Assembly (NCBI GenBank): GCA_002842215.1
Contig: PHCC01000021.1
Coordinates: forward strand, 1-64,000
DNA: 64,000 nt
Origin: Betaproteobacteria bacterium HGW-Betaproteobacteria-9
Lineage (GTDB): Bacteria > Pseudomonadota > Gammaproteobacteria > Burkholderiales > Burkholderiaceae_C
Direction: 5' to 3'
The notes under the pieces: model-generated
The model's database searches: none
What the model was told of the DNA's origin: nothing
The model's input: the letters and a program-made list of their open reading frames with translations, nothing else
Translations under genes and position numbers: made by a program
Shown here: piece after piece, positions 17,555 through 25,428 of the stretch
How positions within the stretch are numbered: position 1 is the first letter of the stretch
Layout: each line of letters begins with the position of its first letter

Positions 17555-18781
17555 TTATTGTGCGGAAACGACGCCAGAGTCGATGAGGGCCTGGATGCGA
17601 GTAGCGTCCAAGCCGACTTCAGCAAGAATCGCACGGCTGTGCTCGCCCAGGAGAGGTGCACGATGCCTTACCTGGCCCGGTGTATCTGAGAGTTTGACAG
17701 GAATACCAGGCACGCAGACTGGCGTAGCTGATCCAGGGTGCTCCACCTGCGGAAGCATCTCCCGGACAGTGAAGTGAGGGTCGTCGAAGATCTCAGCTGC
17801 GTTGTAGATGGGACTGAAGGGCACCTTGCCGCCGAAGAGCTCCTTGAGTTCCGCTTTGGTCTTCGTCATGGTGAAGCGCTCGATGGCTTCACGTAGCGCA
17901 ACATGGTTTTCCCAGCGAAGTGCTTCTTTTGAGAAGCGCGGGTCGTCCATCAGCTCGGGCTGCCCAATGAGCTGGCACAGCAGTTTGAACTGCGGATCGT
18001 GAGGCGCCGCGATGGCGATCACCCCATCCTTGACGTAGATGGTGCCGAAGGGGGCAAGACCCGGGATTCCGTTGCCCACCGGTTCGGGTGAAGCGCCCCG
18101 GTAGCTGTACGTGCTGACAACCAGTTCCGACAAGGCCAGGATGCTGTCTGTCATGGCAACATCCACATATTGTCCAGTGCCACTGACTCTTGCGTTCCAT
18201 ATGGCCGCCATGGTGCCGAAAGCAGCAAACAGACCCGAAACCGTGTCGCCCGCGCCGCCTCCCACCTTGACGGGATGGTCCTTGTCCTCGCCGGTGACGC
18301 CCATCCAGCCGCCCATGGCCTGAGCCACTATGTCAAATGCAGGCCAATCCATGTATGGGCTTGCCCCGCCCGAGCGATCGCCAAAACCCCGCACCGATGT
18401 ATAGACCAACCGTGGGTTGATCTTGCGAAGACTCTCGTAACTCAGGCCAAGCTTTTCCAGCACGCCGGCTCGGTAGTTTTCCACCAGTGCGTCAGCCTGC
18501 GATGCCAGGGTCCTGATGACTTCCAGTCCGTCGGCTGATTTCAGGTTGATGGCGATCGAGCGCTTGTTGCGGTTGCATGACTGGAACAGGCCACCAAAAT
18601 GCCGCTGCTGGTCATCGTCACGGAACGGTCCCATCCGCCGAAAGAAATCCCCTTCGAGGGGTTCGACCTTGATGACATCCGCACCGTGGTCGGCAAGGAT
18701 CTGCGAGCAAAAAGGACCAGCAAGCGCGTGCGTAAGGTCGAGAACGCGCAAGCCGCGCAAAGCGCCAGTTGTAGGGGGCAT
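17555..18781 (-). CDS. CaiB/BaiF family CoA-transferase
   Basis: The class III CoA-transferase (408 residues) starts with LRGLRVLDLTHALAGPFCSQ. The catalytic aspartate is expected in GGGAGDTVSGLFAAFG and the CoA-binding region in RRMGPFRDDDQQRHFGGLF. It resembles the formyl-CoA/succinyl-CoA transferase branch, unlike the racemase-like paralogue at 11532. It would load CoA onto a carboxylic acid before the acyl-CoA dehydrogenase step. I chose the ATG at 18781 because GGAGA sits 5 bases upstream; a TTG at 18793 would lie inside the operator. Operator O2 begins only 11 bp upstream. Confidence 0.85.
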   Translation of the reverse strand: MPPTTGALRGLRVLDLTHALAGPFCSQILADHGADVIKVEPLEGDFFRRMGPFRDDDQQRHFGGLFQSCNRNKRSIAINLKSADGLEVIRTLASQADALVENYRAGVLEKLGLSYESLRKINPRLVYTSVRGFGDRSGGASPYMDWPAFDIVAQAMGGWMGVTGEDKDHPVKVGGGAGDTVSGLFAAFGTMAAIWNARVSGTGQYVDVAMTDSILALSELVVSTYSYRGASPEPVGNGIPGLAPFGTIYVKDGVIAIAAPHDPQFKLLCQLIGQPELMDDPRFSKEALRWENHVALREAIERFTMTKTKAELKELFGGKVPFSPIYNAAEIFDDPHFTVREMLPQVEHPGSATPVCVPGIPVKLSDTPGQVRHRAPLLGEHSRAILAEVGLDATRIQALIDSGVVSAQ

Positions 18782-18792
18782 ACCAATCTCCA

Positions 18793-18814
18793 ATCAACCA
18801 AATGGTTGGTTGAT
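18793..18814. promoter_or_regulatory. Imperfect palindrome, putative TetR operator O2
   Basis: ATCAACCA and TGGTTGAT arms flank a 6-bp centre just upstream of the CaiB-tetR operon. It matches the arms of the O1 and O3 sites. The position overlaps the region where the promoter and ribosome site of the operon must lie, so bound regulator would repress directly. Confidence 0.7.
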
Positions 18815-19002
18815 AATAGCAAACATTGCCGCTATGGTCACTCAAATGCGTAGCGAGAGGCATCTCACGTCCCAGTCTGTCGACCAACGGCAACTGCACC
18901 ATGCAGATGGACACATTGCGAACACGTGAGCAGACGTTTGCAATCTGAAAATCATAGAGTAAACCCTTATTGTCCGGAAGTCTTCCTCCTCGCACACTAC
19001 AT

Positions 19003-19030
19003 TTATCAACCAACCGTACGGTTGATAAAA
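19003..19030. promoter_or_regulatory. Palindrome, putative TetR operator O3
   Basis: A perfect AACCGTACGGTT core (19013-19024) is extended by TTTATCAACC on the left and by GATAAA on the right. It lies 69 bp before the TRAP receptor start. The left arm is the same ATCAACCAACC word as in O1 and O2, while the right arm is four bases shorter. It ties the transport receptor to the TetR regulon. Confidence 0.7.
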
Positions 19031-19098
19031 TTGCTGGATGTGGGCGGCTCAAGGCGCCACTCATATTCCACTGTCCTACCGTTAGAAGGAGACACTCC

Positions 19099-20133
19099 GT
19101 GTTCAAACTCAAGAAATGGCTAGCAGGCGCCAGCGTGATGGCGTCCATGGCGTTGTTGCAGGGTGCAAGTGCTAGCGAAGTGACGCTGCGCCTGCACCAG
19201 TTCCTGCCCCAGAACTCGAGTGTTCCGGCGATGGCCATCACGCCTTGGATTGAAAAGGTCGAAAAAGAAAGTAACGGCCGCATCAAGGTCCAGCACTACC
19301 CACTGATGCAGGCGGGTGGAGTGCCGGGTCAGCTGTTCGACCAGGCGCGTGACGGCGTTGTGGACATTGTCTGGACCGCGCTGGGCTATACGCCAGGAAG
19401 ATTTCCGCGTTCGGAGGTCTTCGAACTTCCCTTTATGGCAAACAAGGATGCAGAGAAATCTTCTGTGGCCTTTCACGAGTTCGTGACCACACATGCCCAG
19501 GAGGAGTTCAAAGATGTAAAGCTGCTGGCAGTCCACGTCAATGGCCCAGGCGTCCTGCACACGAAAACACCGGTCAACACGCTGGAAGACCTCAAGGGCA
19601 TGCGGATTCGAGGTGCGTCGCGCATCGTCAACATCATCCTGGAGCAGATGGGTGCGGTGCCTGTGGGTATGCCAGCGCCGGCTGTGGGTGAGGCTCTGTC
19701 CAAAGGGGTCATCAGCGCAGCGTCGCTGCAGTGGGAGGTGGTGCCCGCCCTGCGAATTCAGCAGATGGTCAAGCACCACACGATTACGCACGGCGACCGG
19801 GGTCTTTACACCGGGACATTCGCCTTCGTCATGAATCGCAACACCTATGAAAAGCTGCCTGCAGACCTGAAGAAAGTGATCGACAACAACAGCGGCCCGC
19901 GAGTGGCGGCCCTGTTCGGGCGCGCAATGAACGAAGGTGACCAGCGCGGCCTCGAAGCAATCAAGAAGGAAGGTAACTCCATCATCACGCTGGACAGCGC
20001 TGAGACAGCACGCTGGCAGCGCGCCACCTCGCGGGTGCGTGCGATGTGGTATCAGGATGTGGGCAAGCGTGGCATCAACGGCGAAAAACTGGCTGCCGAT
20101 GCCGACGCGCTGATCGCCAAGCACAACAAGTAA
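19099..20133 (+). CDS. TRAP transporter substrate-binding protein (DctP family)
   Basis: The 344-residue periplasmic receptor has a signal peptide ending near LLQGASA-SEVTL. DctP features are HQFLPQNSSVPAMAITPWIE, FELPFM, the arginine region LEDLKGMRIRGASRI and GALSKGV-like GEALSKGVISAASLQWE. It captures a carboxylic acid for a TRAP secondary transporter. The start is a GTG with AAGGAG eight bases upstream. No DctQ/DctM membrane subunits follow, because the next DNA is transposase debris, so the cluster may have lost them or they are elsewhere. Confidence 0.85.
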   Translation: MFKLKKWLAGASVMASMALLQGASASEVTLRLHQFLPQNSSVPAMAITPWIEKVEKESNGRIKVQHYPLMQAGGVPGQLFDQARDGVVDIVWTALGYTPGRFPRSEVFELPFMANKDAEKSSVAFHEFVTTHAQEEFKDVKLLAVHVNGPGVLHTKTPVNTLEDLKGMRIRGASRIVNIILEQMGAVPVGMPAPAVGEALSKGVISAASLQWEVVPALRIQQMVKHHTITHGDRGLYTGTFAFVMNRNTYEKLPADLKKVIDNNSGPRVAALFGRAMNEGDQRGLEAIKKEGNSIITLDSAETARWQRATSRVRAMWYQDVGKRGINGEKLAADADALIAKHNK

Positions 20134-20183
20134 TACCCAGCACGTGTGGTGCCTGTCGAATCTTGTCTTCCAGCGGGCCGCGC

Positions 20184-20352
20184 CTATGCCGCCACGGATT
20201 GCTGAGCAGCGTGTTTGCTGATCCAGTTTTCCATGCGCCGAACCCATGAGCAGTAGCCCAGCGTGGAGTGGCGGCGACTCCGGTTGTCGATTTTCCCAAG
20301 GTACTCGACCAGATCGGTTTGCGCGCAGGCGCGCGTCGCGTCGCGTAGGTAG
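20184..20352 (-). pseudogene. IS3-family transposase OrfB, C-terminal remnant
   Basis: The minus strand reads DATRACAQTDLVEYLGKIDN, then RSRRHSTLGYCSW, and ends AAQQSVAA before TAG. The pattern of ATRA...EY-x-YNR-RRHSTLGY-SP is the C-terminal end of the DDE integrase of IS3 elements. The catalytic residues and everything before are missing. It lies between the TRAP receptor and the toxin-antitoxin pair and marks a past insertion/deletion. Confidence 0.75.
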
Positions 20353-20385
20353 GGCCGTGCACCCGCTTGGGCGAGAGCCACCGCG

Positions 20386-21744
20386 TCAAAAGTACTTTGA
20401 AGGCAATTTTGCCGCTTCACTGGCCGTGGTCGCCAGCAACGCACCTGCGTTCAGCGCTTGTTGCGCAATACCCGTTGCAAACACCCGTTCTTGCTCCTCA
20501 TAGACGCCTGATTGGGCGAGTTCCACGGCGTGTTGCTCCACGCCTCTCTGCAAGCGCTGTGCTTCCCGGGCAAGCAGGCGGCGGTCAATGTCACAGCGGA
20601 TGGCAAAGTCGGCCAACGGAAAGGCTTTCACGTCTTCGAACCTGAACGCATCGCCAAAGGCCATCGCCATTTCCTGCGACATCTGCGGGTACTGGCTGAC
20701 GCTCACCAGGTCGTACCAAGGCGCTGCCGACAGTCCGTATGGCCCCACGTGAAACGAAAAATTCTTGCCGTGGGCATCGCAGTTGCCGATCACGTACTGG
20801 AACAAGGCCCAGCGCAACAGATTCAGTTTGTCGATCGCCTTTTTGTTGACGTACTGAAGAAGACCGAACAGCTTTTCAAAGCTCACCCCGTCACGGTATT
20901 GCGCGGCGGCTCCGGCGCTGCCGACGTTGCGCTCGTACTTGTAGCTCACGGGCAGGTCGCATGCCTGGCAGGCATCGATGATGTGCAGCCGGCGCACCCA
21001 GGTGCCACCTGCATCCTGCACCACTTCCCGGTCGAAGCGACGGATCGCCAGCACCGGTCGGGGCGTGCGAAGGATGGACACTTCTGCCGAGGGCAGTCCC
21101 AAGGCCCGGGCCAGGCTCATGCAGTAGTGCTCGTTGATCACCATGTGCGGCAGCTGATTGCCGAGCGGCTGAGGTTTCAGGATGTGGGTGGATGCGAGCG
21201 GGTATTCCGGCAAGACCAGGCTGCCCGTCGCCCCCACGTCGCCATCCACATAGACCAGCAATTTGTCCTGGTAACCCGCGACCGACAGGCGTACCTGGCC
21301 GTCCCACTCCATGAACGGACGGTGGTCGCGGTCCTGGATGCGTTGATCAAGTTCATCCAGGGAGACACGGCGCCAGGGTGCGGTCGTGGGTTTTGATCGG
21401 CCGTCCTGATCGGGGGTGAGAAAGCGGAAGGCGCCCGTGGTCTCGGCTCCCAGTGCCTGGATCAATCCATACACATTGCTTTTGGCAACTCCGTGGCTGG
21501 CGGCCACGATGTCGAGGGCTCGGCCTTCCGGTAGCAGGTTTTCGATGAAGCGCCGTACCGTTGCAGATGGATAGCCACTGCCCGGTGTCTGCAGGGGCAA
21601 TGCCGGTGAAAGGCCGTAAGCCTCTGGTGATGCGAGCCACTCGGGGCTGTAGGCCAGGGCCCAGGACTCGTCTTCAGCCTGGTAGCGGATGTCGGCCACG
21701 GGTGTCTCCAAGGACCACAGTCTCAGGAGGTGGGTGGTGCTCAC
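20386..21744 (-). CDS. HipA-type serine/threonine kinase toxin
   Basis: The 452-residue HipA-fold kinase has the N-terminal HipA-1 part (SPALPLQTPGSGYPSATVRR, FIENLLPEG) and the kinase domain with GAFRFLTP, QDKLLVYVDG, ILKPQP, the catalytic loop IGNCDAHGKNFSF and the metal-binding APWYDLVSV. HipA toxins phosphorylate aminoacyl-tRNA synthetases or related targets and stop growth. The GTG start overlaps the stop of the upstream antitoxin gene (GTGA), so translation is coupled. All catalytic residues are present, so the toxin is probably active. Confidence 0.85.
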   Translation of the reverse strand: MSTTHLLRLWSLETPVADIRYQAEDESWALAYSPEWLASPEAYGLSPALPLQTPGSGYPSATVRRFIENLLPEGRALDIVAASHGVAKSNVYGLIQALGAETTGAFRFLTPDQDGRSKPTTAPWRRVSLDELDQRIQDRDHRPFMEWDGQVRLSVAGYQDKLLVYVDGDVGATGSLVLPEYPLASTHILKPQPLGNQLPHMVINEHYCMSLARALGLPSAEVSILRTPRPVLAIRRFDREVVQDAGGTWVRRLHIIDACQACDLPVSYKYERNVGSAGAAAQYRDGVSFEKLFGLLQYVNKKAIDKLNLLRWALFQYVIGNCDAHGKNFSFHVGPYGLSAAPWYDLVSVSQYPQMSQEMAMAFGDAFRFEDVKAFPLADFAIRCDIDRRLLAREAQRLQRGVEQHAVELAQSGVYEEQERVFATGIAQQALNAGALLATTASEAAKLPSKYF

Positions 21745-22079
21745 TGGGACTCCTGGCGATGACCGGCGGATGCCTCGCGCAGCATGTGCATCTGCGGATG
21801 GTCTTTGGGCAGCAGCACCAGTGCCAGCCCCAAGCCGTCGAGCACGCCCATCAACTTGTCGGTGCGCACGCTGCCCTGGCCGTTCTCCAACCGCGAGAGC
21901 AGATCAACCGACACACCGGTCAAGGCGGCCGCATCGTCGATGCGCAGCGACTGGTTCATGCGTTGCGCACGCACCTGCAGGCCGACGTCGACCATGTTTT
22001 GGACAACCTGGACGGCTGGCACCGATGGCGCTTGGCGGGTCCGGGGCGGGCGATCGGTGGGAGGAGCAGCTGGTTTCAT
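21741..22079 (-). CDS. HipB-like antitoxin, HTH Xre family
   Basis: The 112-residue protein has a proline-rich start and an Xre helix-turn-helix around residues 45-90 (IDDAAALTGVSVDLLSRLEN and GQGSVRTDKLMGVLDGLGLA). It should bind and neutralise the HipA kinase and repress its own operon. I use the ATG at 22079, since the only longer start lies inside the operator repeats. Three copies of a 19-bp element start within 3 bp upstream, fitting tight autoregulation. Confidence 0.8.
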   Translation of the reverse strand: MKPAAPPTDRPPRTRQAPSVPAVQVVQNMVDVGLQVRAQRMNQSLRIDDAAALTGVSVDLLSRLENGQGSVRTDKLMGVLDGLGLALVLLPKDHPQMHMLREASAGHRQESQ

Positions 22080-22081
22080 TG

Positions 22082-22197
22082 ATTTCGGAATATCAGAAAT
22101 ATAATCTCGAAAGAGATGCATTGAGCTTAATTTCTGTTATTCCGAAATCATAGCAAAAAGCCAGAACACGGTGAAGAAATTTCTGAAAATCCGAAAT
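22082..22197. promoter_or_regulatory. Three 19-bp operator copies in front of hipBA
   Basis: Copies lie at 22082-22100 (ATTTCGGAATATCAGAAAT), 22130-22148 (ATTTCTGTTATTCCGAAAT) and 22179-22197 (ATTTCTGAAAATCCGAAAT). The first is the reverse complement of the second with one mismatch; the third is a direct copy with three mismatches. All keep the ATTTC...GAAAT arms. The AT-rich array covers the hipB start and promoter and is the likely binding site of the antitoxin or toxin-antitoxin complex. Confidence 0.75.
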
Positions 22198-22489
22198 TCA
22201 ACAACGCCACGAGGACGCACGGCTTGAGCACCTTTCTGACCGGCTCGGAGAGGCTGTCTCTGGACAGGATGCCTTGGAAAAGAGGGTGTCGCCCGCCTTG
22301 TGGCGCAGCCAGCGCATGAGATCAAGGGTCAATACAAGGCGAGGGCGAGCGCGTTTGGCTCGAACAGAAGTTGGACATTAAACTGTGTCGGGTGAAACCA
22401 TCTGTCCATTTGCGCGGCAGAATAGCCACAAGCGTACCCACTATGAAAACACACAAAATGTGCCTCATAAGAACGACTGGGTAACGATC
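22198..22489. other. Non-coding stretch between hipBA operators and the tRNA fragment
   Basis: No convincing gene, repeat or RNA is visible in these roughly 290 bases on either strand. Short open frames here lack ribosome sites and do not resemble known proteins. The AT content is higher than in the flanking genes. Confidence 0.4.
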
Positions 22490-22518
22490 AAAACCATCCA
22501 ACAACCCGATGGTTTTTT
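22490..22518. other. Hairpin next to the tRNA fragment
   Basis: A perfect 9-bp stem, AAAACCATC and GATGGTTTT, with a 9-base loop ends in extra T residues directly before the tRNA-like sequence. It could be a rho-independent terminator for plus-strand transcription or an arm of an integration site. Confidence 0.45.
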
Positions 22519-22566
22519 GCCTTCCGAAGCCAAGGGTTGTGGGTCCGATCCCCGCCAGCCGCACCA
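22517..22566 (+). other. 3' fragment of a tRNA-Arg(CCG) gene, probable attachment-site scar
   Basis: Positions 22522-22528 read TTCCGAA, an anticodon loop with CCG, and its 3' stem GCCAA pairs with four of five bases on the 5' side. A variable loop follows, then the T-arm GTGGG-TCCGATC-CCCGC (22539-22555), the 3' acceptor strand CAGCCGC, discriminator A and CCA (22564-22566). The D-arm and 5' acceptor strand are missing, and the T-loop carries C in place of the conserved second T. Such 3'-only copies mark the far end of elements integrated into tRNA genes. Confidence 0.6.
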
Positions 22567-22669
22567 CCATCACAACGACTTACGTGGGATCCTCGTGACC
22601 CACGCGACAGTCCAGCATGCTCCTCTTGAGCTGTTCATTCGATCAGGATGCGACAGGTAGCTTTCACAG

Positions 22670-23659
22670 ATGACCCAATTCAGTTTCGAGTTTGACCCGC
22701 CCAAGCCCACGGAGCCGCCAGCCGCGGCGCCCGTTGCGGCACCCATGGCGCTGGATCTGGAGCAGATGGCCCAGCTGCTGGAGCAACACGCCGACTACCG
22801 GGTCCTGCGCCGGCTGGTGCCCTGCATGGACTACGGTCCCCATCCCGGCAACCCGGGCGCCGGCCTGCGCGTGCTGGTGCTCGACACCGAAACCACCGGG
22901 CTCTCCCATCAGTCCGACAAGATCATCGAGCTGGCCATGTTGTGGGTGCAGGTGGACACCGCCACGGGATTGCCTTGGGGGCCGGTGGAGGTCTTTGAAG
23001 GTTTCGAAGACCCGGGCATGCCGATCCCGCCGGTGGCGCTGGCCGTGACGGGCATCAGCGACGACATGGTCAGGGGGCAGCGCCTGGACGACGAGCAGGT
23101 CGCGGCCATGGTCTCGAAGGCCGATCTGATCGTGGCGCACAACGCCGGGTTTGACCGGCCCTTCGTGGAGGCCCGTTTTCCCTGCTTCGCTGCCAAAGCC
23201 TGGGCCTGTTCGTTCATGGACATCGACTGGAAAGCGGCTGGTTCGGGCTCCTCCAAGTTGAGTGCGCTGGCCATCGACCAGGGCTGGTTCTACGACGCGC
23301 ACCGCGCGCAGGTGGATTGCCATGCTTTGCTGCAGGTGCTGAGCCGACCCGTTGGCCCCGACGCCACCACAGGCCTGAGCCAACTGATCACAGCCGCATC
23401 GTTGCCCAGCTTCAAGCTGCGGGCGACGGGCTCACCCTTCGAGTCCAAAGACAAGCTGAAGGCCCGGGGCTACCGCTGGGATGCGGACGCCAGGGTCTGG
23501 TACTGCACGCTGGCGAGCCAGACGCTGCTGGATGCCGAGCTGGCTTGGCTCAAGGCCGAGGTCTATGGCCGGCGCAGCGCGCGGCTGGACATCGAAGCGA
23601 TGGACAGCACCGTGCGCTATTCAGCGAGGCCCGGTCGCACCGTTGAACAGGGCTTGTAG
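22670..23659 (+). CDS. DnaQ-like 3'-5' exonuclease
   Basis: The 329-residue DEDDh exonuclease has motif I VLDTETTGLSH with Asp72 and Glu74, motif II IVAHNAGFDRPFVEARFP and motif III HRAQVDCHALL. The N-terminal 60 residues are proline/alanine rich. A C-terminal segment of about 70 residues (SPFESKDKLKARGYRWDADA, RVWYCTL) is an extra small domain seen with this exonuclease type. It probably trims DNA or RNA ends in repair rather than proofreading with polymerase III. It is the first housekeeping-like gene to the right of the tRNA scar. Confidence 0.8.
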   Translation: MTQFSFEFDPPKPTEPPAAAPVAAPMALDLEQMAQLLEQHADYRVLRRLVPCMDYGPHPGNPGAGLRVLVLDTETTGLSHQSDKIIELAMLWVQVDTATGLPWGPVEVFEGFEDPGMPIPPVALAVTGISDDMVRGQRLDDEQVAAMVSKADLIVAHNAGFDRPFVEARFPCFAAKAWACSFMDIDWKAAGSGSSKLSALAIDQGWFYDAHRAQVDCHALLQVLSRPVGPDATTGLSQLITAASLPSFKLRATGSPFESKDKLKARGYRWDADARVWYCTLASQTLLDAELAWLKAEVYGRRSARLDIEAMDSTVRYSARPGRTVEQGL

Positions 23660-23675
23660 GCCCGCAACCGCGTGT

Positions 23676-25328
23676 TCACGTCGACGCCCAATTCGATCGC
23701 AGTGCCTCGGCCTCGGTGCGGTACAGCCGCAGCAGATCGCCCTCGGGCAGTTCGCCCGCCTTGCGCAGCAGCGCCTCCACCGGCAGCTTCAGACCGACCA
23801 GGTGCAGCGCGATGCCCTGGCTGGTCAGCTGCGTGCGCAGGCGGCCGAAGGCTTCGACGCCGGTGGCATCGACCCAGTTGATCGGGTGCGCGAACAGCAT
23901 CACGTGGCGCGTGTCCGGGTACTGGGTGAGGTGTTGCGTGATGGCCAGTTCGAAACCGTTGATGGTGGCGAAGTCCAGCGCCGCGTCCATGCGCAGCGCG
24001 TAGGTGTGATCGTTCAGCGGTGGCAGCTTCCAGAGGTGGCGGTCGCGCAGGCTGCCGTCGGTGTGCAGGCCCACTTCGATGATGCGCGGGTGCAGCCGTA
24101 GGTAGAGAAAGTGCGACAGCGCCATCAGCATGCCGGCGAGCACGCCCCAGTAGAGCTGAGGTGCGGCGAGCACCGTGATGGCAAACGTCAGCGCCGCCGT
24201 GACCGCCTCCACCCGCGACAGCCGCCACAGCCGCAGGAAGGCACTGGGTCGGATCAGGCCCGCCACCGCCACCACCACGATCGCTGCCAGCACCGCCAGT
24301 GGCACATACGCCAGCAGCGGCGTGAGCAGCAACAGCGTGAGCAGCACCACCGCCACCGAAAACACCGTCGCCCAGCCGGTGCGCGCGCCGGCGTACAGGT
24401 TGAGCGCCGAACGCGAGAACGAGGAGCTGGTGGGGAACGCGCCCACCAGTGCCGAGGACAGCTTGGCCAGGCCCTGGCCGATCAGGTCCTGGTTCTGGTC
24501 CCAGCGCTGGCCGCGGTCGCCGCTGTCGACCTTGGCGCTCGACGCGGTTTCCAGAAAACTCACCAGCGTGATCACCAGCGTGGGCAGCAACAGCTGGCGC
24601 AGCGTTTCCCAGCCTGGCCAGCCCGGTGCGTAGAGCGCGGGAAGGCCCTTCGGCAGGGCGCCGATCAAGGCACCGCCCGAGGCCTGAAAACCGGTCCAGT
24701 AGCTCAGGCCCGCGGTGCCCACCACCAGCAGCAGCACGCTGGGAAAGCCGGGTCGCCAGCGCCGCGCCAGCATCAGGACCGCCGCCGCCCCGACACCAAA
24801 CGCCAGCGTGGGCCAGTGCAGCCGAGGCTGGGTCAGCAGGGAGGCCCAGCCATCGGAGAAACCCAGCATCGCCGGCAGTTGTGAACCGATGATCAGCACC
24901 GCGGCGCCCTGCGTGAACGCCATCAGCACCGGTGAATTCACGAGGTTGAGCAGCCAGCCAAAGTGCGCAAAACCCAGCACGACCTGCAGGCCGCCGCTCA
25001 GCAACGCCAGCCACACCGCCAGCTCGATCCAGCGCGCGCTGCCCGGTTCGGCCAGCCCGGTGAGCGATGCGCTCACCAGCAGGCAGGTCAGCGCGGTGGG
25101 GCCGACCGAGAGCCGCACGGACGAACTGAACAGCACAGCGATCAGCGCCGGCAGCATGGACGCATAGATGCCGGTGACCAGTGGCATGCCCGCCAGCGCG
25201 GCGTAGGCCACGCCCTGCGGAATCACCATCAGCCCGACCGTCAAACCCGCCAGTGCTTCGCTGCGCAGCAGCGCGGCATCGGGCCGGGGCCAGTTGAGAA
25301 AGGGGAAGAGGCGGTGCAGGCGGGGCAT
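23676..25328 (-). CDS. SulP-family anion permease with STAS domain
   Basis: The 550-residue inner-membrane transporter has the SulP signature region AGLTVGLMVIPQGVAYAALA and GPTALTCLLVSASL, about 12 hydrophobic segments to residue 410, and a C-terminal STAS domain (VMLFAHPINWVDATGVEAFG). It moves sulfate or other oxyanions or bicarbonate. Lying upstream of sulfite-handling genes on the same strand direction, sulfate or sulfite traffic is a reasonable guess, but SulP specificity cannot be read from sequence alone. Confidence 0.8.
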   Translation of the reverse strand: MPRLHRLFPFLNWPRPDAALLRSEALAGLTVGLMVIPQGVAYAALAGMPLVTGIYASMLPALIAVLFSSSVRLSVGPTALTCLLVSASLTGLAEPGSARWIELAVWLALLSGGLQVVLGFAHFGWLLNLVNSPVLMAFTQGAAVLIIGSQLPAMLGFSDGWASLLTQPRLHWPTLAFGVGAAAVLMLARRWRPGFPSVLLLVVGTAGLSYWTGFQASGGALIGALPKGLPALYAPGWPGWETLRQLLLPTLVITLVSFLETASSAKVDSGDRGQRWDQNQDLIGQGLAKLSSALVGAFPTSSSFSRSALNLYAGARTGWATVFSVAVVLLTLLLLTPLLAYVPLAVLAAIVVVAVAGLIRPSAFLRLWRLSRVEAVTAALTFAITVLAAPQLYWGVLAGMLMALSHFLYLRLHPRIIEVGLHTDGSLRDRHLWKLPPLNDHTYALRMDAALDFATINGFELAITQHLTQYPDTRHVMLFAHPINWVDATGVEAFGRLRTQLTSQGIALHLVGLKLPVEALLRKAGELPEGDLLRLYRTEAEALRSNWAST

Positions 25329-25428
25329 GTGTGGATGCTACCCGGGCGCAGGTGCGCTGGTGGACACGCCAGCCCGGATCACGGACGCACCAGCGCCCGT
25401 GCGCGCCTGTCCCGCCCGAGGCGCTGGC

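Noticed and set aside
1609..20352. A single composite transposon bounded by the two IS3 remnants
   Set aside because: One remnant is an orfA start and the other an orfB end; no shared sequence between them is visible that would show they are copies of one element.
22517..22566. Functional tRNA-Arg gene
   Set aside because: No D-arm or 5' acceptor strand can be built from the upstream bases, one anticodon-stem pair is mismatched and the T-loop is altered.
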